The notes beneath the pieces were generated by a model. The model saw nothing but the letters and a program-made list of their open reading frames with translations, was not told where the DNA came from and did no database searches. A DNA stretch of 64,000 nucleotides from contig CAJXLV010000007.1 in the NCBI GenBank assembly GCA_913056185.1, forward strand, positions 44,553 through 108,552, read 5' to 3'. This DNA comes from an uncultured Bacteroidota bacterium. GTDB taxonomy: Bacteria > Bacteroidota > Rhodothermia > Rhodothermales > Salinibacteraceae. The position numbers and the translations under genes are program-made. Within the stretch, counting starts at the first letter, position 1; the number at the start of each line of letters is the position of its first letter. Below, one piece after another: positions 1 through 8,001 of this stretch.

Positions 1-2
1 TC

Positions 3-1070
3 CAGACCTCCCTGTCGGTAAGCGAGGCAATGGGAAGCGACACCACCGGCTACCGCCGCGCCACCGCGGTGCGCCCCTTCTCCTTCCCCGCCGACCACGG
101 CCCTCATCCCGGCTACAAAACGGAGTGGTGGTACGTCACCGGCACCCTCACCGGCCCGGAGGCGCAGCCCTACGGCTACGAACTGACACTCTTCCGGATC
201 GGCCTCACGCCCCCCGACGCCGCCCCCGACTCCACGCCCTCCGACTGGCGCACCAACCAGCTCTACATGGGCCACTTCGCCGTCACGGATGGGGCCTCGA
301 AAACCTTCCACGATTTCGAGCGCTTTCAGCGGGCCGGGGCGGGCCTGGCGGGCGCCCGGGCGGACCCGTTCCGCGTGTGGCTGGAGGACTGGTCGATGGC
401 CAGCACTGGCGCCTCCACGTTTCCCGTCCGCCTCCGGGCCCGGGCCAACGGCGTGGGGGTGAATCTCGTCCTCGACCCCCGTAAGCCCCGCGTGCTGCAG
501 GGCGACCGCGGCCTCAGCCAGAAGGGCCCCGGCGCGGGCAATGCCTCCTACTACTACTCCTACACGCGCCTGGCCACGGAGGGCACGCTCACGCTCGGTG
601 GCGACACGCTGTCGGTCTCCGGCGAGAGCTGGATGGACCGGGAGTGGAGCACCTCGGCCCTCGGCCCCGACCAGGAGGGCTGGGACTGGTTCTCGCTCCA
701 GCTCAAGGACGGGCGCGACCTGATGTACTACCAGCTCCGGCGCACGGACGGCTCGCCCAGTGCCTTCAGCGAGGGCGTGCTCGTGAGCCCGGACGGCTCC
801 ACCACGGCCCTCGGCCGCTCGGAGGTGTCCCTGGAGGTGCGCGACACGTGGACCTCCCCGGACGGGACGCACACCTATCCGGTGGAGTGGACCCTGCGCG
901 TGCCGTCGCAAAACATCGATCTGCAAATTACGCCCCTCATGCCGAATCAGGAGATGGACGTATCCGTGCGGTACTGGGAGGGGGCCGTGCAGGTAGAAGG
1001 CTCGGCCCGCGGCCGCGGCTACGTGGAAATGACGGGGTACGGCGAAAGCCCGGGCTCTCCCGTTTCGTAG
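3..1070 (+). CDS. AttH/CrtC-like lipocalin-fold protein, 5' truncated
   Basis: The frame is open from base 3, so the gene probably begins before the window and the ATG at 30 is not the true start; about 346 residues are visible from there. The protein carries the EWWYVTG signature, a long series of beta strands, and the SGESWMDREWS segment typical of the AttH / hydroxyneurosporene-synthase (CrtC) lipocalin-like family. Family members are either carotenoid 1,2-hydratases or exported partners of LolD/FtsX-type ABC systems (AttEFGH). The missing N-terminus would normally hold a signal peptide or lipobox, so which role applies cannot be decided here. No ABC genes are visible downstream. Family assignment is good; function is uncertain. 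Confidence 0.75.
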   Translation, partial: QTSLSVSEAMGSDTTGYRRATAVRPFSFPADHGPHPGYKTEWWYVTGTLTGPEAQPYGYELTLFRIGLTPPDAAPDSTPSDWRTNQLYMGHFAVTDGASKTFHDFERFQRAGAGLAGARADPFRVWLEDWSMASTGASTFPVRLRARANGVGVNLVLDPRKPRVLQGDRGLSQKGPGAGNASYYYSYTRLATEGTLTLGGDTLSVSGESWMDREWSTSALGPDQEGWDWFSLQLKDGRDLMYYQLRRTDGSPSAFSEGVLVSPDGSTTALGRSEVSLEVRDTWTSPDGTHTYPVEWTLRVPSQNIDLQITPLMPNQEMDVSVRYWEGAVQVEGSARGRGYVEMTGYGESPGSPVS

Positions 1071-1118
1071 CCGACGCCGCCCCTGCCCCGCCCTGTTTGT
1101 TTGCGCTGCCCCCCTGCC

Positions 1119-1574
1119 GTGGAGTCCCTAAACCTGCCGACGTACGAGTTTCGCACCGCGGAGCGCGACGGCAAGCGCACCGTGTACGACCCCGTCCGCG
1201 ACCGCTACGTGCGCCTGACGCCCGAAGAGTGGGTGCGGCAGCACTTTGTGCAGTACCTGGTGCAGGCGCTCAACGTGCCCGCGGGACTGGTGGCCGTGGA
1301 GGCGGCGTTTGAGTTTCAGGGCCAGCCCCAGCGGGCCGACATCATCGTGCACGACCAACGGGGCGAGCCGCTCCTGCTGGTCGAGTGCAAGGCTCCCCGC
1401 GTCTCCATCGGCCAGGACGCCTTCGACCAGGGCGCCCGCTACAACCTCGTGCTGGGCGCGCCGTACCTCGTGGTTACGAATGGACAGACCCACTACGCCT
1501 GCGCCATTGATTTTGAAAACCGGAGCTACACCTTTCTCGACGACCTTCCGCCCTACGCCGCTCTTCTCGAGTAG
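1119..1574 (+). CDS. HsdR N-terminal-like (PD-(D/E)xK) domain protein
   Basis: This 151-residue protein looks like a stand-alone type I restriction HsdR N-terminal domain (HSDR_N_2 family), common in Bacteroidota. A PD-(D/E)xK nuclease core is visible as ADIIVHD followed by LLLVECKAP, with the metal-binding D and the E-x-K pair. There is no helicase domain and no HsdM or HsdS nearby, so it is not a working restriction system by itself. The GTG at 1119 gives the family-like beginning MESLNLPTYEF; a TTG at 1101 would add six residues. It lies 48 bases after the previous gene. The cellular role of these solo proteins is unknown. Confidence 0.8.
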   Translation: MESLNLPTYEFRTAERDGKRTVYDPVRDRYVRLTPEEWVRQHFVQYLVQALNVPAGLVAVEAAFEFQGQPQRADIIVHDQRGEPLLLVECKAPRVSIGQDAFDQGARYNLVLGAPYLVVTNGQTHYACAIDFENRSYTFLDDLPPYAALLE

Positions 1575-1656
1575 CTGCCCTCCACGCCGCCCTCGAGGCT
1601 GACGACACGAGCCTCTCTGTGTCCCCCCGTTTCTTCTTCCAGCCTTCCCGTCTCCC

Positions 1657-2661
1657 ATGCCGTACGATCGCGAACGCACCGTTGCCTTCCGCGCCGTCCA
1701 GTCCGCCGCCGAGCTGTGCCAGTCCGTCCGCGCCGACCTGGGCGACGAGGTGCTCCAGAAGGAAGACCGCACGCCTGTCACCGTGGCCGACTTTGGCAGC
1801 CAGGCCCTCATCTGCCGGGCGCTCCAGGACGCCTTCCCCGACGACCCCGTGATCGGGGAGGAAGACAGCTCGGCCCTGCGCAGCGACGCGAACGCAGACG
1901 TGCGGGACCAGCTGCTCGCAGAGGTGCATGCCCACCACCCAGGGGCCGACGCCGAAACCGTGTTCGACTGGATTGACCACGGAGACGCCGCCGCGTACAG
2001 CGACCGCTTCTGGACCCTCGACCCGATCGACGGCACGAAGGGCTTCGTGCGGGGCGACCAGTACGCCATTGCGCTCGCGCTCGTGGTGGACGGCACGCTG
2101 GAGGTGGGCGCCCTGTGCTGCCCTCACCTGCCCAACCGCCTCGATGCCGACCCGCCGGAGAGCCGCGGACAGGCCTTTTTGGCCGTGCGGGGCGAAGGGG
2201 TGGTGCAAAAGCCCCTTGTGGGCGACGCCGCCCCCACGCCCCTCCACACCAGCAACACCACCGATCCCGCCCAGAGCCGCTTTACCGAGTCGTTCGTCTC
2301 GTCGCACAGCTCGCACGACCTGGCGGCCCAGGTGGGCGAGCGCCTCGGCATTACGGCCGATCCCGTCCGCATCGACAGCCAGGCGAAGTACGCGATGGTG
2401 GCGCGTGGGGAGGCGGAAATTTACCTGCGCCTGCCCCGTCCCGGCACCGACTATACGGAGCGCATTTGGGACCACGCGGCCGGGGCCTTGGTCGTAGAAG
2501 CGGCGGGCGGCACCGTCACCGACATGCACGGTGCGCCGCTCGACTTTACGCACGGGCCTCTGCTGGCATCCAACACGGGCGTGGTGGCCACCAACGGCCC
2601 CGTTCACGACGCCGTACTCGATGCGCTGGCGGCGGCCTCGGCGGAGACGCAGGCAACGTGA
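1657..2661 (+). CDS. 3'(2'),5'-bisphosphate nucleotidase (HAL2/SAL1 type)
   Basis: A 334-residue inositol-monophosphatase-superfamily enzyme. Visible metal-binding motifs are GEEDSSA near residue 67 and DPIDGTKGF near residue 124, and the distal motif IWDHAAGALVVEAAGG near residue 270. The long spacing between the first two motifs and the opening KEDRTPVTVADF are characteristic of the eukaryote-like HAL2/SAL1 branch, which removes the 3'-phosphate of PAP left over from sulfate activation, and salt-sensitive lithium/sodium-inhibited forms are known in yeast and plants. A role in sulfur assimilation would fit the cysteine-synthesis cluster at 30.4-33.6 kb, but there is no operon link. ATG at 1657 is the first plausible start. 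Confidence 0.85.
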   Translation: MPYDRERTVAFRAVQSAAELCQSVRADLGDEVLQKEDRTPVTVADFGSQALICRALQDAFPDDPVIGEEDSSALRSDANADVRDQLLAEVHAHHPGADAETVFDWIDHGDAAAYSDRFWTLDPIDGTKGFVRGDQYAIALALVVDGTLEVGALCCPHLPNRLDADPPESRGQAFLAVRGEGVVQKPLVGDAAPTPLHTSNTTDPAQSRFTESFVSSHSSHDLAAQVGERLGITADPVRIDSQAKYAMVARGEAEIYLRLPRPGTDYTERIWDHAAGALVVEAAGGTVTDMHGAPLDFTHGPLLASNTGVVATNGPVHDAVLDALAAASAETQAT

Positions 2662-2720
2662 GGCCGTCGGCGCCCTCGCCCCCCGCACGCCGCTGCTCCG
2701 ACCCGTAGACGTGCTCCGCC

Positions 2721-3542
2721 ATGGTCGCCTACCTCCTCTGCGCTGGCTTTGGGACCCGCATGCGCCCCCTTACGGAAGAGACGCCCAAGTCGCTGCTCCA
2801 GGTCGCGGGCCGTCCCTTCCTGGATGTGTTGCTCGACGAGATGGAGGCGTGGGCGGCGCTCGACGCTATTCACGTGGCTGTGAACCACCGCGACGCCCCG
2901 GCCTTCCGGGCGTGGGCGCGGCGCCACCGCCCCCGCCTGTCCCCTCACGGCCCGACACTGCACGTGCACGACGATGGGGTGGAGACGCCCGAGGCACAGC
3001 TCGGGGTGGTGGGCGATCTCGGCTTCCTGCTGCAGCACACCGGCCTCCCCCCCGACGGCGCCCTCGTCAGTGGCGGCGATAGCCTGTACCGCTTCCCGCT
3101 CGCACCGCTCCTAAACGCGTACGACGGCTCCGTCAACCAGGTGTTCGCCCTCCACGAGCCCAGCCCCGAACGCCGCGCCCACAGCAGCCGCCTCCACCTC
3201 GACGGGGCTGAGGTTACGGACATCGTAGACGCCTCGCCGGAGCGTCTTCGGAACGACCCGTCGGACCGCGTCTGCCCCTCCTGGGCGCTCCTCCGCCCCG
3301 ATGCGCTTCGCCGCGTCGACGCGTACCTGTCGGCGGGCAAACCGCCCGATCGGCTCGGCGCCTTTCTGAACCACGTGGCCCACAAGCACGGGCTTCGGGC
3401 CCTCCGCCTGCCAGAGCAGGCCGATCTCCGCCTCCACTGCAACACCGTCGACGAGCTGGAGCGGGCCCGGCGGCTGCTCCGCGACGAGCCGCGCCACGTG
3501 CTGGGCCCTAAAACGGTGCGGGATTGTCTTGGACAGATGTGA
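2721..3542 (+). CDS. Sugar-1-phosphate nucleotidyltransferase family protein
   Basis: A 273-residue protein of the NTP_transferase (GT-A fold) family. The N-terminal nucleotide-binding loop reads LCAGFGTRMRPLTEETPK, with the invariant G-x-G-T-R-M-x-P-L-T and the downstream P-K-x-L. The metal-binding Asp lies in SGGDSLYRF near residue 115. Such enzymes make NDP-sugars or NDP-polyols from sugar phosphates; the substrate cannot be told from sequence. It follows the bisphosphate nucleotidase by 59 bases on the same strand and may be co-transcribed with it. The residues after about 240 form a short helical tail without a left-handed beta-helix acyltransferase domain. Confidence 0.78.
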   Translation: MVAYLLCAGFGTRMRPLTEETPKSLLQVAGRPFLDVLLDEMEAWAALDAIHVAVNHRDAPAFRAWARRHRPRLSPHGPTLHVHDDGVETPEAQLGVVGDLGFLLQHTGLPPDGALVSGGDSLYRFPLAPLLNAYDGSVNQVFALHEPSPERRAHSSRLHLDGAEVTDIVDASPERLRNDPSDRVCPSWALLRPDALRRVDAYLSAGKPPDRLGAFLNHVAHKHGLRALRLPEQADLRLHCNTVDELERARRLLRDEPRHVLGPKTVRDCLGQM

Positions 3543-3587
3543 ACAGTGATCTGGTCCCTGTGCATTGCCCACAGTGCCCCCTGGCCC

Positions 3588-3628
3588 CTCACGCCTCCCG
3601 CTTCACGCCTCCCGCTTCACGCCTCCCC
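3588..3628 (+). repeat. 14-bp tandem repeat (three units)
   Basis: Three consecutive copies of a 14-bp unit, CTTCACGCCTCCCG with minor changes, lie just after the nucleotidyltransferase stop. The period matches the tandem units in the intergenic inverted repeats near 31.4 and 45.6 kb, and the TCACGC core is shared. No reverse-complement arm is evident here. Confidence 0.7.
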
Positions 3629-3770
3629 CAAACGCCTCGCGCAGTTGCTCGCGGGCTCGCCGGGGATCGGGGGAACCAGGCGTACAATCAGCCGAATGAA
3701 GGACGCGGTTTTGGGTTGTGTCCCCCATCCGCGCTCGCCGACGTTCCTGCCCACCGTCCCCGTTTTGCCC

Positions 3771-4253
3771 GTGCCGTCTCCGTCCTCCCCCAGCGACTTT
3801 CTGCGCAAGGCCCTTGCGATGGCTGTTCGGAACGTGCGGACGGGGCAGGGCGGCCCATTCGCCGCATTGGTGGTACGAGACGGGGACATCGTCGGGCGCG
3901 GCACCAACGTGGTGACCACCCGCAACGACCCGACGGCCCACGCCGAGATTACGGCCATCCGGCGGGCCTGCAGTGCGATCGAGGACTTTGAGCTAACGGG
4001 GTGCACGCTGTACGCCACCTGCGAGCCGTGCCCCATGTGCCTGGGGGCGGCCTACTGGGCGCGGCTCGACCGCCTGTACTACGCCGCGACCCGCGAGGAC
4101 GCCGCCGCGGCCGGGTTCGACGACCACCACATCTACGAGGAGCTCAGCAAGCCCCCCGAGCAGCGCCGGCTTCCCATGACCCAACACCTCTCGGACGAGG
4201 CCGAGCGCCCTTTCGAAGCGTGGCGCAACTACGAGGAGCGGGTCGAATACTGA
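3771..4253 (+). CDS. guaD: Guanine deaminase (GuaD, cytidine-deaminase fold)
   Basis: The protein converts guanine to xanthine in purine salvage. The zinc site is complete: the HAE triad in DPTAHAEITAIRRAC and the C-P-x-x-C pair in CEPCPMCLGAAYW. The C-terminal AGFDDHHIYEEL and the ending AWRNYEERVEY are the hallmarks of the Bacillus GuaD branch, in which the C-terminus closes over the active site, and they separate it from tRNA adenosine deaminases. I chose the GTG at 3771 because it gives 160 residues, close to the family length; an in-frame ATG at 3696 would add a proline-rich 25-residue extension with no homology that I recognise. A second deaminase-fold gene lies at 29478-29954. Confidence 0.88.
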   Translation: MPSPSSPSDFLRKALAMAVRNVRTGQGGPFAALVVRDGDIVGRGTNVVTTRNDPTAHAEITAIRRACSAIEDFELTGCTLYATCEPCPMCLGAAYWARLDRLYYAATREDAAAAGFDDHHIYEELSKPPEQRRLPMTQHLSDEAERPFEAWRNYEERVEY

Positions 4254-4313
4254 CGGCGCGTCTCGGGCCTGGATGCAGGATCGCCCACAAGAACGCAGGC
4301 GGCCCCAAAATGG

Positions 4314-4370
4314 GATTATAGCATTGAGTGAGCACGAGAGAGCCGTAAAACTCCGGATTCATCCGGGAGA
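4314..4370 (+). repeat. Copy A of dispersed hairpin repeat
   Basis: About 55 bases here match 49825-49883: TTATAG, ATTGAG, CGAGAGAG, CGTAAAACTC and then a hairpin, ATCCGG pairing with CCGGAT. This copy lacks the GAAGTCAA end found at the other copies. It looks like a degenerate end of a mobile element. Confidence 0.6.
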
Positions 4371-4489
4371 TACACGGACTCTCTCGCCAGCCCCAACGAA
4401 CCAATGTGCCTGCCTCACGGTGCAATTTGGTGTCATACCAATAACCAAGAAAGACACAACGTGCATTGAAGCATTTGTCCCGTCGGGCT

Positions 4490-4714
4490 GACGGGAGCGC
4501 CCGTGCGCAGAAATTTCTGCGCAGGTCAATGCCTACGGAGGGCACGGAAAACGTCGGTCCGCCTCGGCTCAGAGCGGCAGCCCCAGAGCACGCGAATGAT
4601 CGAAGCCGATCCTGTGAAACAGGACGTCTTTTCCGTGAGGAAGACTCCGTGAGGAAAACTCCCCCGCGCTTTGCCCCGGAGGGGTCCTCTTCGAGCAACC
4701 GGGGGCGAAGTCAA
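4490..4714 (+). mobile_element. IS200/IS605 (TnpB-type) right-end remnant
   Basis: A short open stretch (about 4490-4601) reads EISAQVNAYGGHGKRR followed by SGSPRARE and a stop, which resembles the C-terminal tail of TnpB proteins. It is followed by a chain of small hairpins (CCTGT-gaa-ACAGG near 4613; a GTCTT/AAGAC stem near 4626-4644) and a long stem (CCCCCG to CGGGGG) ending in GAAGTCAA at 4707-4714. The last 64 bases match the minus strand of 63770-63833 at roughly nine positions in ten. TnpB elements end in a structured omega-RNA scaffold at exactly this place, so this is probably such an end without its transposase. A perfect 20-bp palindrome occupies 4504-4523. No intact gene is present between 4254 and 4739. 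Confidence 0.55.
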
Positions 4715-4739
4715 ACACGCATCTCGTCTACGAACTCAT

Positions 4740-5237
4740 CTATGAAGACGCTTCCTCCACACCGGCCGCCCCCTCAATAAAGGGCGTCAGGCGCACGTCG
4801 GGCACCTCGGACAAGGTGGTGGCCTGGAAGGTGGCTTTCATTCGGTCGCGCTCCTCGGTCCAATGCGCGTGGAGAGGACACGGCTCGGCCTCGCCACACC
4901 CCGGCAGGCCCAGCACGCACTCGTGGAACAGGTCGTCGCCGTCGATGGCCACCACAATCTCGTAGAGGCTAATGGCATCCGGCGATCGCGTGAGCGCCAC
5001 ACCGCCGCCCGGCCCCCGCTTCGAGGTGAGCAAGCCCGCCTCGTTGAGCTGCTGAAAGACCTTCGTCAAAAACGAGAAGCCAATCCCCAGATTGTCGCTG
5101 ATGGTCTGGATGGAGACGTACTCCTGAGCGGGATCAACAGACGTGCCGCCTGCCTCGCCCCCCTCGGCGTCGTCCCCGAGAGACCCGAGATACAGCATGG
5201 CGCGGAGCCCGTACTCGCAACTCTTGGACAGGAGCAT
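4740..5237 (-). CDS. Rrf2-family (IscR/NsrR-like) transcriptional regulator
   Basis: A 165-residue regulator starting MLLSKSCEYGLRAMLYL, the standard Rrf2 opening. The winged helix covers about residues 1-100, including the recognition region VSIQTISDNLGI and the wing KRGPGGGVALTR. Three cysteines near residues 116-129 with C-x6-C-x5-C spacing, followed by a PLH, match the [2Fe-2S] ligand set of IscR/NsrR/RsrR types, so it is probably a redox, nitric-oxide or Fe-S sensor. An in-frame upstream ATG at 5279 exists but adds unconserved sequence. The glycine/acid-rich insert near residue 25-40 is unusual. It is divergent from the outer-membrane gene at 5546, with two copies of a promoter-like motif between them. 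Confidence 0.87.
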   Translation of the reverse strand: MLLSKSCEYGLRAMLYLGSLGDDAEGGEAGGTSVDPAQEYVSIQTISDNLGIGFSFLTKVFQQLNEAGLLTSKRGPGGGVALTRSPDAISLYEIVVAIDGDDLFHECVLGLPGCGEAEPCPLHAHWTEERDRMKATFQATTLSEVPDVRLTPFIEGAAGVEEASS

Positions 5238-5315
5238 CGGAGAAAGCCGACTGATGGACGCAGAGAACAGCGTGTACACGTGGATTCAGTGCGTACCTCC
5301 AGGACAGGGTCAGAA

Positions 5316-5330
5316 GTTCCCTATTTCGGA
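5316..5330 (-). promoter_or_regulatory. Weak copy of TCYGAAWT-GAAC motif before rrf2 gene
   Basis: Read on the minus strand this is TCCGAAATAGGGAAC, about 80 bases upstream of the Rrf2 ATG. It has the same spacing as the copy before osmC (7361-7386) but no preceding T-tract. It may be a promoter element or an operator; the evidence is only the resemblance. The divergent region 5238-5545 holds no other recognisable element. Confidence 0.35.
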
Positions 5331-5414
5331 GCAGCGACTCATTTTTTGGGCCGGCCCCAATGCCCCACGGCCCGTCACCGACACCGCGCATGGGTAACAA
5401 AGAGGATAAAAGTT

Positions 5415-5440
5415 ACTTTTTGTCTGAAATAGGCCGAACC
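5415..5440 (+). promoter_or_regulatory. Shared T-tract/TCTGAAAT/GAACC promoter-like motif
   Basis: The site reads CTTTTTGTCTGAAAT, then AGGC, then CGAACC, and is followed 14 bases later by GCGAAAAGTATT. The same order and nearly the same spacing occur at 12302-12328 (TTTTTATCTGAATTTAGA, CGAACC, then GCGAAGAATAAAG). It lies about 105 bases before the ATG at 5546. GAAC-type -35 elements are known for ECF sigma factors; whether this is one is inference. Confidence 0.5.
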
Positions 5441-5545
5441 TCCGTGCCGCGTCTGCGAAAAGTATTCCCGCCAGGGCTCTGGCCCGGTGCATGCTACATT
5501 CTGCTTCTCTTCAGCGAGCTCTGCTCATCACCCTCTCGTCTTTCG

Positions 5546-6307
5546 ATGTCCCCGATGCGCTCTTTCGACTCCGCTCGTCGTGCCCTCCTGCTTCTTCTCA
5601 TTGCGGGCCTGTTTGGCCTGGCGCCCCCGGCCCATGCCCAGGACGCCCCGTCCGACGAAGCGCCCGAGAAGCGCGGCTACTTCGCAGTGGGCGTGAACGC
5701 GACGGATCTCGGCCCGCTCAACGACCGCCTGTCCGCGAACGGGTACCCGACCTTTTCCACCGAACTGCTCTCTGTGGGCGGGGGCGGATACCGGGTCGTC
5801 GCCGACCGCATCCTGCTGGGGGCCGAGCTAACGGGCCTCGTGACCCCGAACCAGGGCTTTCAGGGGCGCGATGTGTTCGTGGGCGGCGGGTACGGTCTGC
5901 TCTCGCTGGGCTACCTGTTCCGCCCGGCGCCGCAGCTGCGCGTGTACCCACTGGCGGGCCTCGGGGCGGGCGGCCTCGTGCTGAACATTGGGGACGACGG
6001 CACGGCGAATTTCGACGATGTGCTGGAAGACCCCAACCGCTCGGCCAGCCTCAGCAAAGGAAGTGTGCTCGTGAGCCTGGGGGCCGGGGCGGAGTACCAG
6101 TTCGGTGCCCCCGGCGGCAACGGCGTGCGGCTGGGGCTGCGCGGCGGCTACCTCCTCTCGGCCCTCGATTCCGACTGGCAGCTGGACCAGGATCGCCTCA
6201 GCGGCGGGCCCGACGCGACGATGCAGGGGCCCTTCCTGCGCCTCACGATCGGCGGGGTGGGCGATGCCCTCGAGAGCATTCGGGACAATGACGATGAAGA
6301 CGAGTGA
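5546..6307 (+). CDS. Putative outer-membrane beta-barrel protein
   Basis: This 253-residue protein has an N-terminal signal peptide (RRALLLLLIAGLFGLAPPAHA, cleaved before QDAPSD), then alternating short hydrophobic strands rich in Gly, Tyr and Val, and a final strand ending near GPFLRLTIGGVGDAL. This pattern fits a small outer-membrane beta barrel of the OmpA-like/porin-family type; no specific family can be named. The ATG at 5546 precedes the signal peptide directly. It has a promoter-like motif about 105 bases upstream and is divergent from the Rrf2 regulator, so it is a candidate target. The next gene overlaps its stop codon (TGATG), suggesting translational coupling. Confidence 0.75.
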   Translation: MSPMRSFDSARRALLLLLIAGLFGLAPPAHAQDAPSDEAPEKRGYFAVGVNATDLGPLNDRLSANGYPTFSTELLSVGGGGYRVVADRILLGAELTGLVTPNQGFQGRDVFVGGGYGLLSLGYLFRPAPQLRVYPLAGLGAGGLVLNIGDDGTANFDDVLEDPNRSASLSKGSVLVSLGAGAEYQFGAPGGNGVRLGLRGGYLLSALDSDWQLDQDRLSGGPDATMQGPFLRLTIGGVGDALESIRDNDDEDE

Positions 6308-6759
6308 TGCTTCCTGCTGCGATGCTGCTGCTTGCAACGGTCCCGCCCGGGCTCCCTCTCTCGTTCTCGTCCCTGCTCCACTGCACCCCGGCCGTGGTGT
6401 CTCTGCTGGTGTATCTGGGCGCCGGTCTCGGGTACGCGCTCGTGGCGTCGACGCGCCCCGACGATGCCTGCGGGTCCGCCCGGGCGCACTACCTGGCCAC
6501 CCACACCGTTCCGCCCCGCATTGCGGCGGCCCTGCGGCGCGGCAACGTGACAACGGGCATGACGCCCCGGCAGGTGAGCCTGGCTCGCGGGGTGCCACGC
6601 ACGCGGGCCGACGCGGACAACGGACCGGTGTGGGTGTATGACGCCCGCGACGCCCGCACGCCCGGCTGGCTCCGCGTCGCCTTCGACGAGGGGCGGGTCG
6701 CGACCCTCCGGTACGTGCCTGCCTCCGAGACGTCCCTGCTCCCTCCCGCCACTCCCTGA
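6307..6759 (+). CDS. Membrane-anchored protein with BamE/SmpA-like segment
   Basis: A 150-residue unknown protein. It opens with two hydrophobic stretches (about residues 1-20 and 28-48), then a soluble region. That region contains RGNVTTGMTPRQVSLARGVP followed by VWVYDA and LRVAFDEGRVATLRYV, an arrangement that resembles the G-M-x-x-x-x-V-x-x-x-x-G-x-P and W-x-Y pattern of the BamE/SmpA (OmlA) fold. The start ATG overlaps the stop of the upstream barrel gene by one base, so the two are very likely one transcript. An envelope role is therefore plausible but not shown. Confidence 0.65.
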   Translation: MLPAAMLLLATVPPGLPLSFSSLLHCTPAVVSLLVYLGAGLGYALVASTRPDDACGSARAHYLATHTVPPRIAAALRRGNVTTGMTPRQVSLARGVPRTRADADNGPVWVYDARDARTPGWLRVAFDEGRVATLRYVPASETSLLPPATP

Positions 6760-6768
6760 GCGTCCCCA

Positions 6769-7254
6769 ATGTCGCCCTGGCCGTCCGCCCTCGTTCTGGC
6801 CCTGCACATCCTCAGCTTCATGCTGGTCTACGCCGCGGTGGCGGTGGAATACGCGCTCCTGCGCGGCCCGCTCGATGCCCCCACCATTCGGGCCCTGAGC
6901 ACGGCCGACGCGGTGTACGGGCTTGCGGCCGTGGGCGTGTTTGGGACGGGCGTGGTGCAGGTGCTCTACGTTGGGAAGGGCTACACGTACTACCTCCAAA
7001 GCCCCGTGCTGTGGACGAAGATCGGACTGTTTGCCCTGGTCGGCGGGGCCTCGGTCTATCCCACCCTCACTTTTCTGCGGTGGCAGGCCGAGGTAGACGA
7101 GAACGCTGTGCCCGTGCGGCGCCTCTTTGGCCTCAGCGTTCCCTCGCGCTCGGCCCCCTGCCGCGGCCGGCTCCGCAGCCTCATCGGGATCGAACTGGGA
7201 CTGCTCACCCTCCTCCCAATTCTGGGCAGTGCCCTGCACTACGGGCTCGGCTGA
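6769..7254 (+). CDS. DUF2214-family integral membrane protein
   Basis: A 161-residue protein with four predicted membrane helices (about residues 5-27, 45-67, 82-100 and 135-157). Conserved DUF2214 features are visible: a helix-1 LHILSFMLVYAAVAVEYALLR, a D-x-x-Y-G-x-A segment (ADAVYGLAAV), GKGYTYYLQSP, and FWTK-like VLWTKIGLFALV followed by YPTLTFLRW. The function of the family is unknown. It follows the BamE-like gene by nine bases and is probably the third gene of the same transcript. The family assignment rests on motif recall, not a search. Confidence 0.72.
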   Translation: MSPWPSALVLALHILSFMLVYAAVAVEYALLRGPLDAPTIRALSTADAVYGLAAVGVFGTGVVQVLYVGKGYTYYLQSPVLWTKIGLFALVGGASVYPTLTFLRWQAEVDENAVPVRRLFGLSVPSRSAPCRGRLRSLIGIELGLLTLLPILGSALHYGLG

Positions 7255-7360
7255 GTCTCTTCTGCGGGGCCCTCGCTCCGGCCCGCACCGGGGGGCACCG
7301 ACGACAGGGCGAATGCCCCCTCCGGAAGAACCCACCACTGGGAAGAAAAGAACAAAAACA

Positions 7361-7386
7361 GATCTTTTTATCTGAATTGTAGAACC
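7361..7386 (+). promoter_or_regulatory. Shared T-tract/TCTGAATT/GAACC promoter-like motif
   Basis: The site reads CTTTTTATCTGAATT, then GTA, then GAACC, about 95 bases before the osmC ATG. The gap between the two blocks is two bases shorter than at 5415 and 12302. TTTTTATCTGAATT is identical to the copy at 12302-12328. Confidence 0.5.
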
Positions 7387-7481
7387 GCAGCGACCAGCGC
7401 CTTACCATGTACTGAGTCGCTGTACGATCTCGACGTGGGGGCCTCCCCCTTTCGCTCTGTCTCACCAACGCTTCTTTCTTG

Positions 7482-7913
7482 ATGAACGTTACCGCTGAAC
7501 ACGCCGCTGGCACGTACCGATCTGTCGTCGACAATGGGCGGGACCACGACATTGTGCTGGACCTGCCTGAGGCCCTGGACGGAGACGATCAGGGGCCCAC
7601 GGCACTGGAGCTTTCGGGCATGGCGCTGGCCGGATGTATTTCAACCATTTGGGCGAAAGTGGCCCACAACTCGAACGTCGACTACCGGGAGATTGAGGTG
7701 GAGGTCCGCCTCAACAAGGCCGATGCGGCGTCTCCATTTGCCGACTCGGAGGCGGTCGTTCGGGTCGAGAGTGAGGCCGACCGGAATCGACTCGAACGGG
7801 TGCTGGATAAGACAATGGAGGCCTGCCCGGTGGGGCGTCTCTTTGAGGAGGCGGGCGTAGAGACCGAGACCACGCTGGTACAAACGTCCCTCGCGCCAAC
7901 CGGAACGGCGTAG
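7482..7913 (+). CDS. OsmC/Ohr-family peroxiredoxin-like protein
   Basis: A 143-residue OsmC-fold protein of the kind that reduces organic peroxides with a Cys pair. The first Cys sits in the helix ELSGMALAGCISTIWAKVA (near residue 52) and the second in MEACPVGRLFEEAGVE (near residue 120), matching the usual two-cysteine layout. The protein acts in the cytoplasm as a homodimer. The ATG at 7482 is preceded by an in-frame TTG one codon upstream. The gene appears monocistronic with a long 5' leader of about 225 bases carrying the motif shared with the carotenoid desaturase, which would fit a common oxidative-stress or light response. Confidence 0.85.
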   Translation: MNVTAEHAAGTYRSVVDNGRDHDIVLDLPEALDGDDQGPTALELSGMALAGCISTIWAKVAHNSNVDYREIEVEVRLNKADAASPFADSEAVVRVESEADRNRLERVLDKTMEACPVGRLFEEAGVETETTLVQTSLAPTGTA

Positions 7914-8001
7914 CGTGGGCCCGGGCCTACGCCCCCCCGTCCTCCCCCGTGCAGCGGGGGATGGGGCCGGGCCGCGGAACCGCTCGGTAGTCGGCGGGAG
8001 C

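Noticed and set aside
1101..1574. Type I restriction-modification locus
   Set aside because: Only the HsdR N-terminal nuclease-like domain is present, with no helicase, HsdM or HsdS. It is a solo protein of a common Bacteroidota family.
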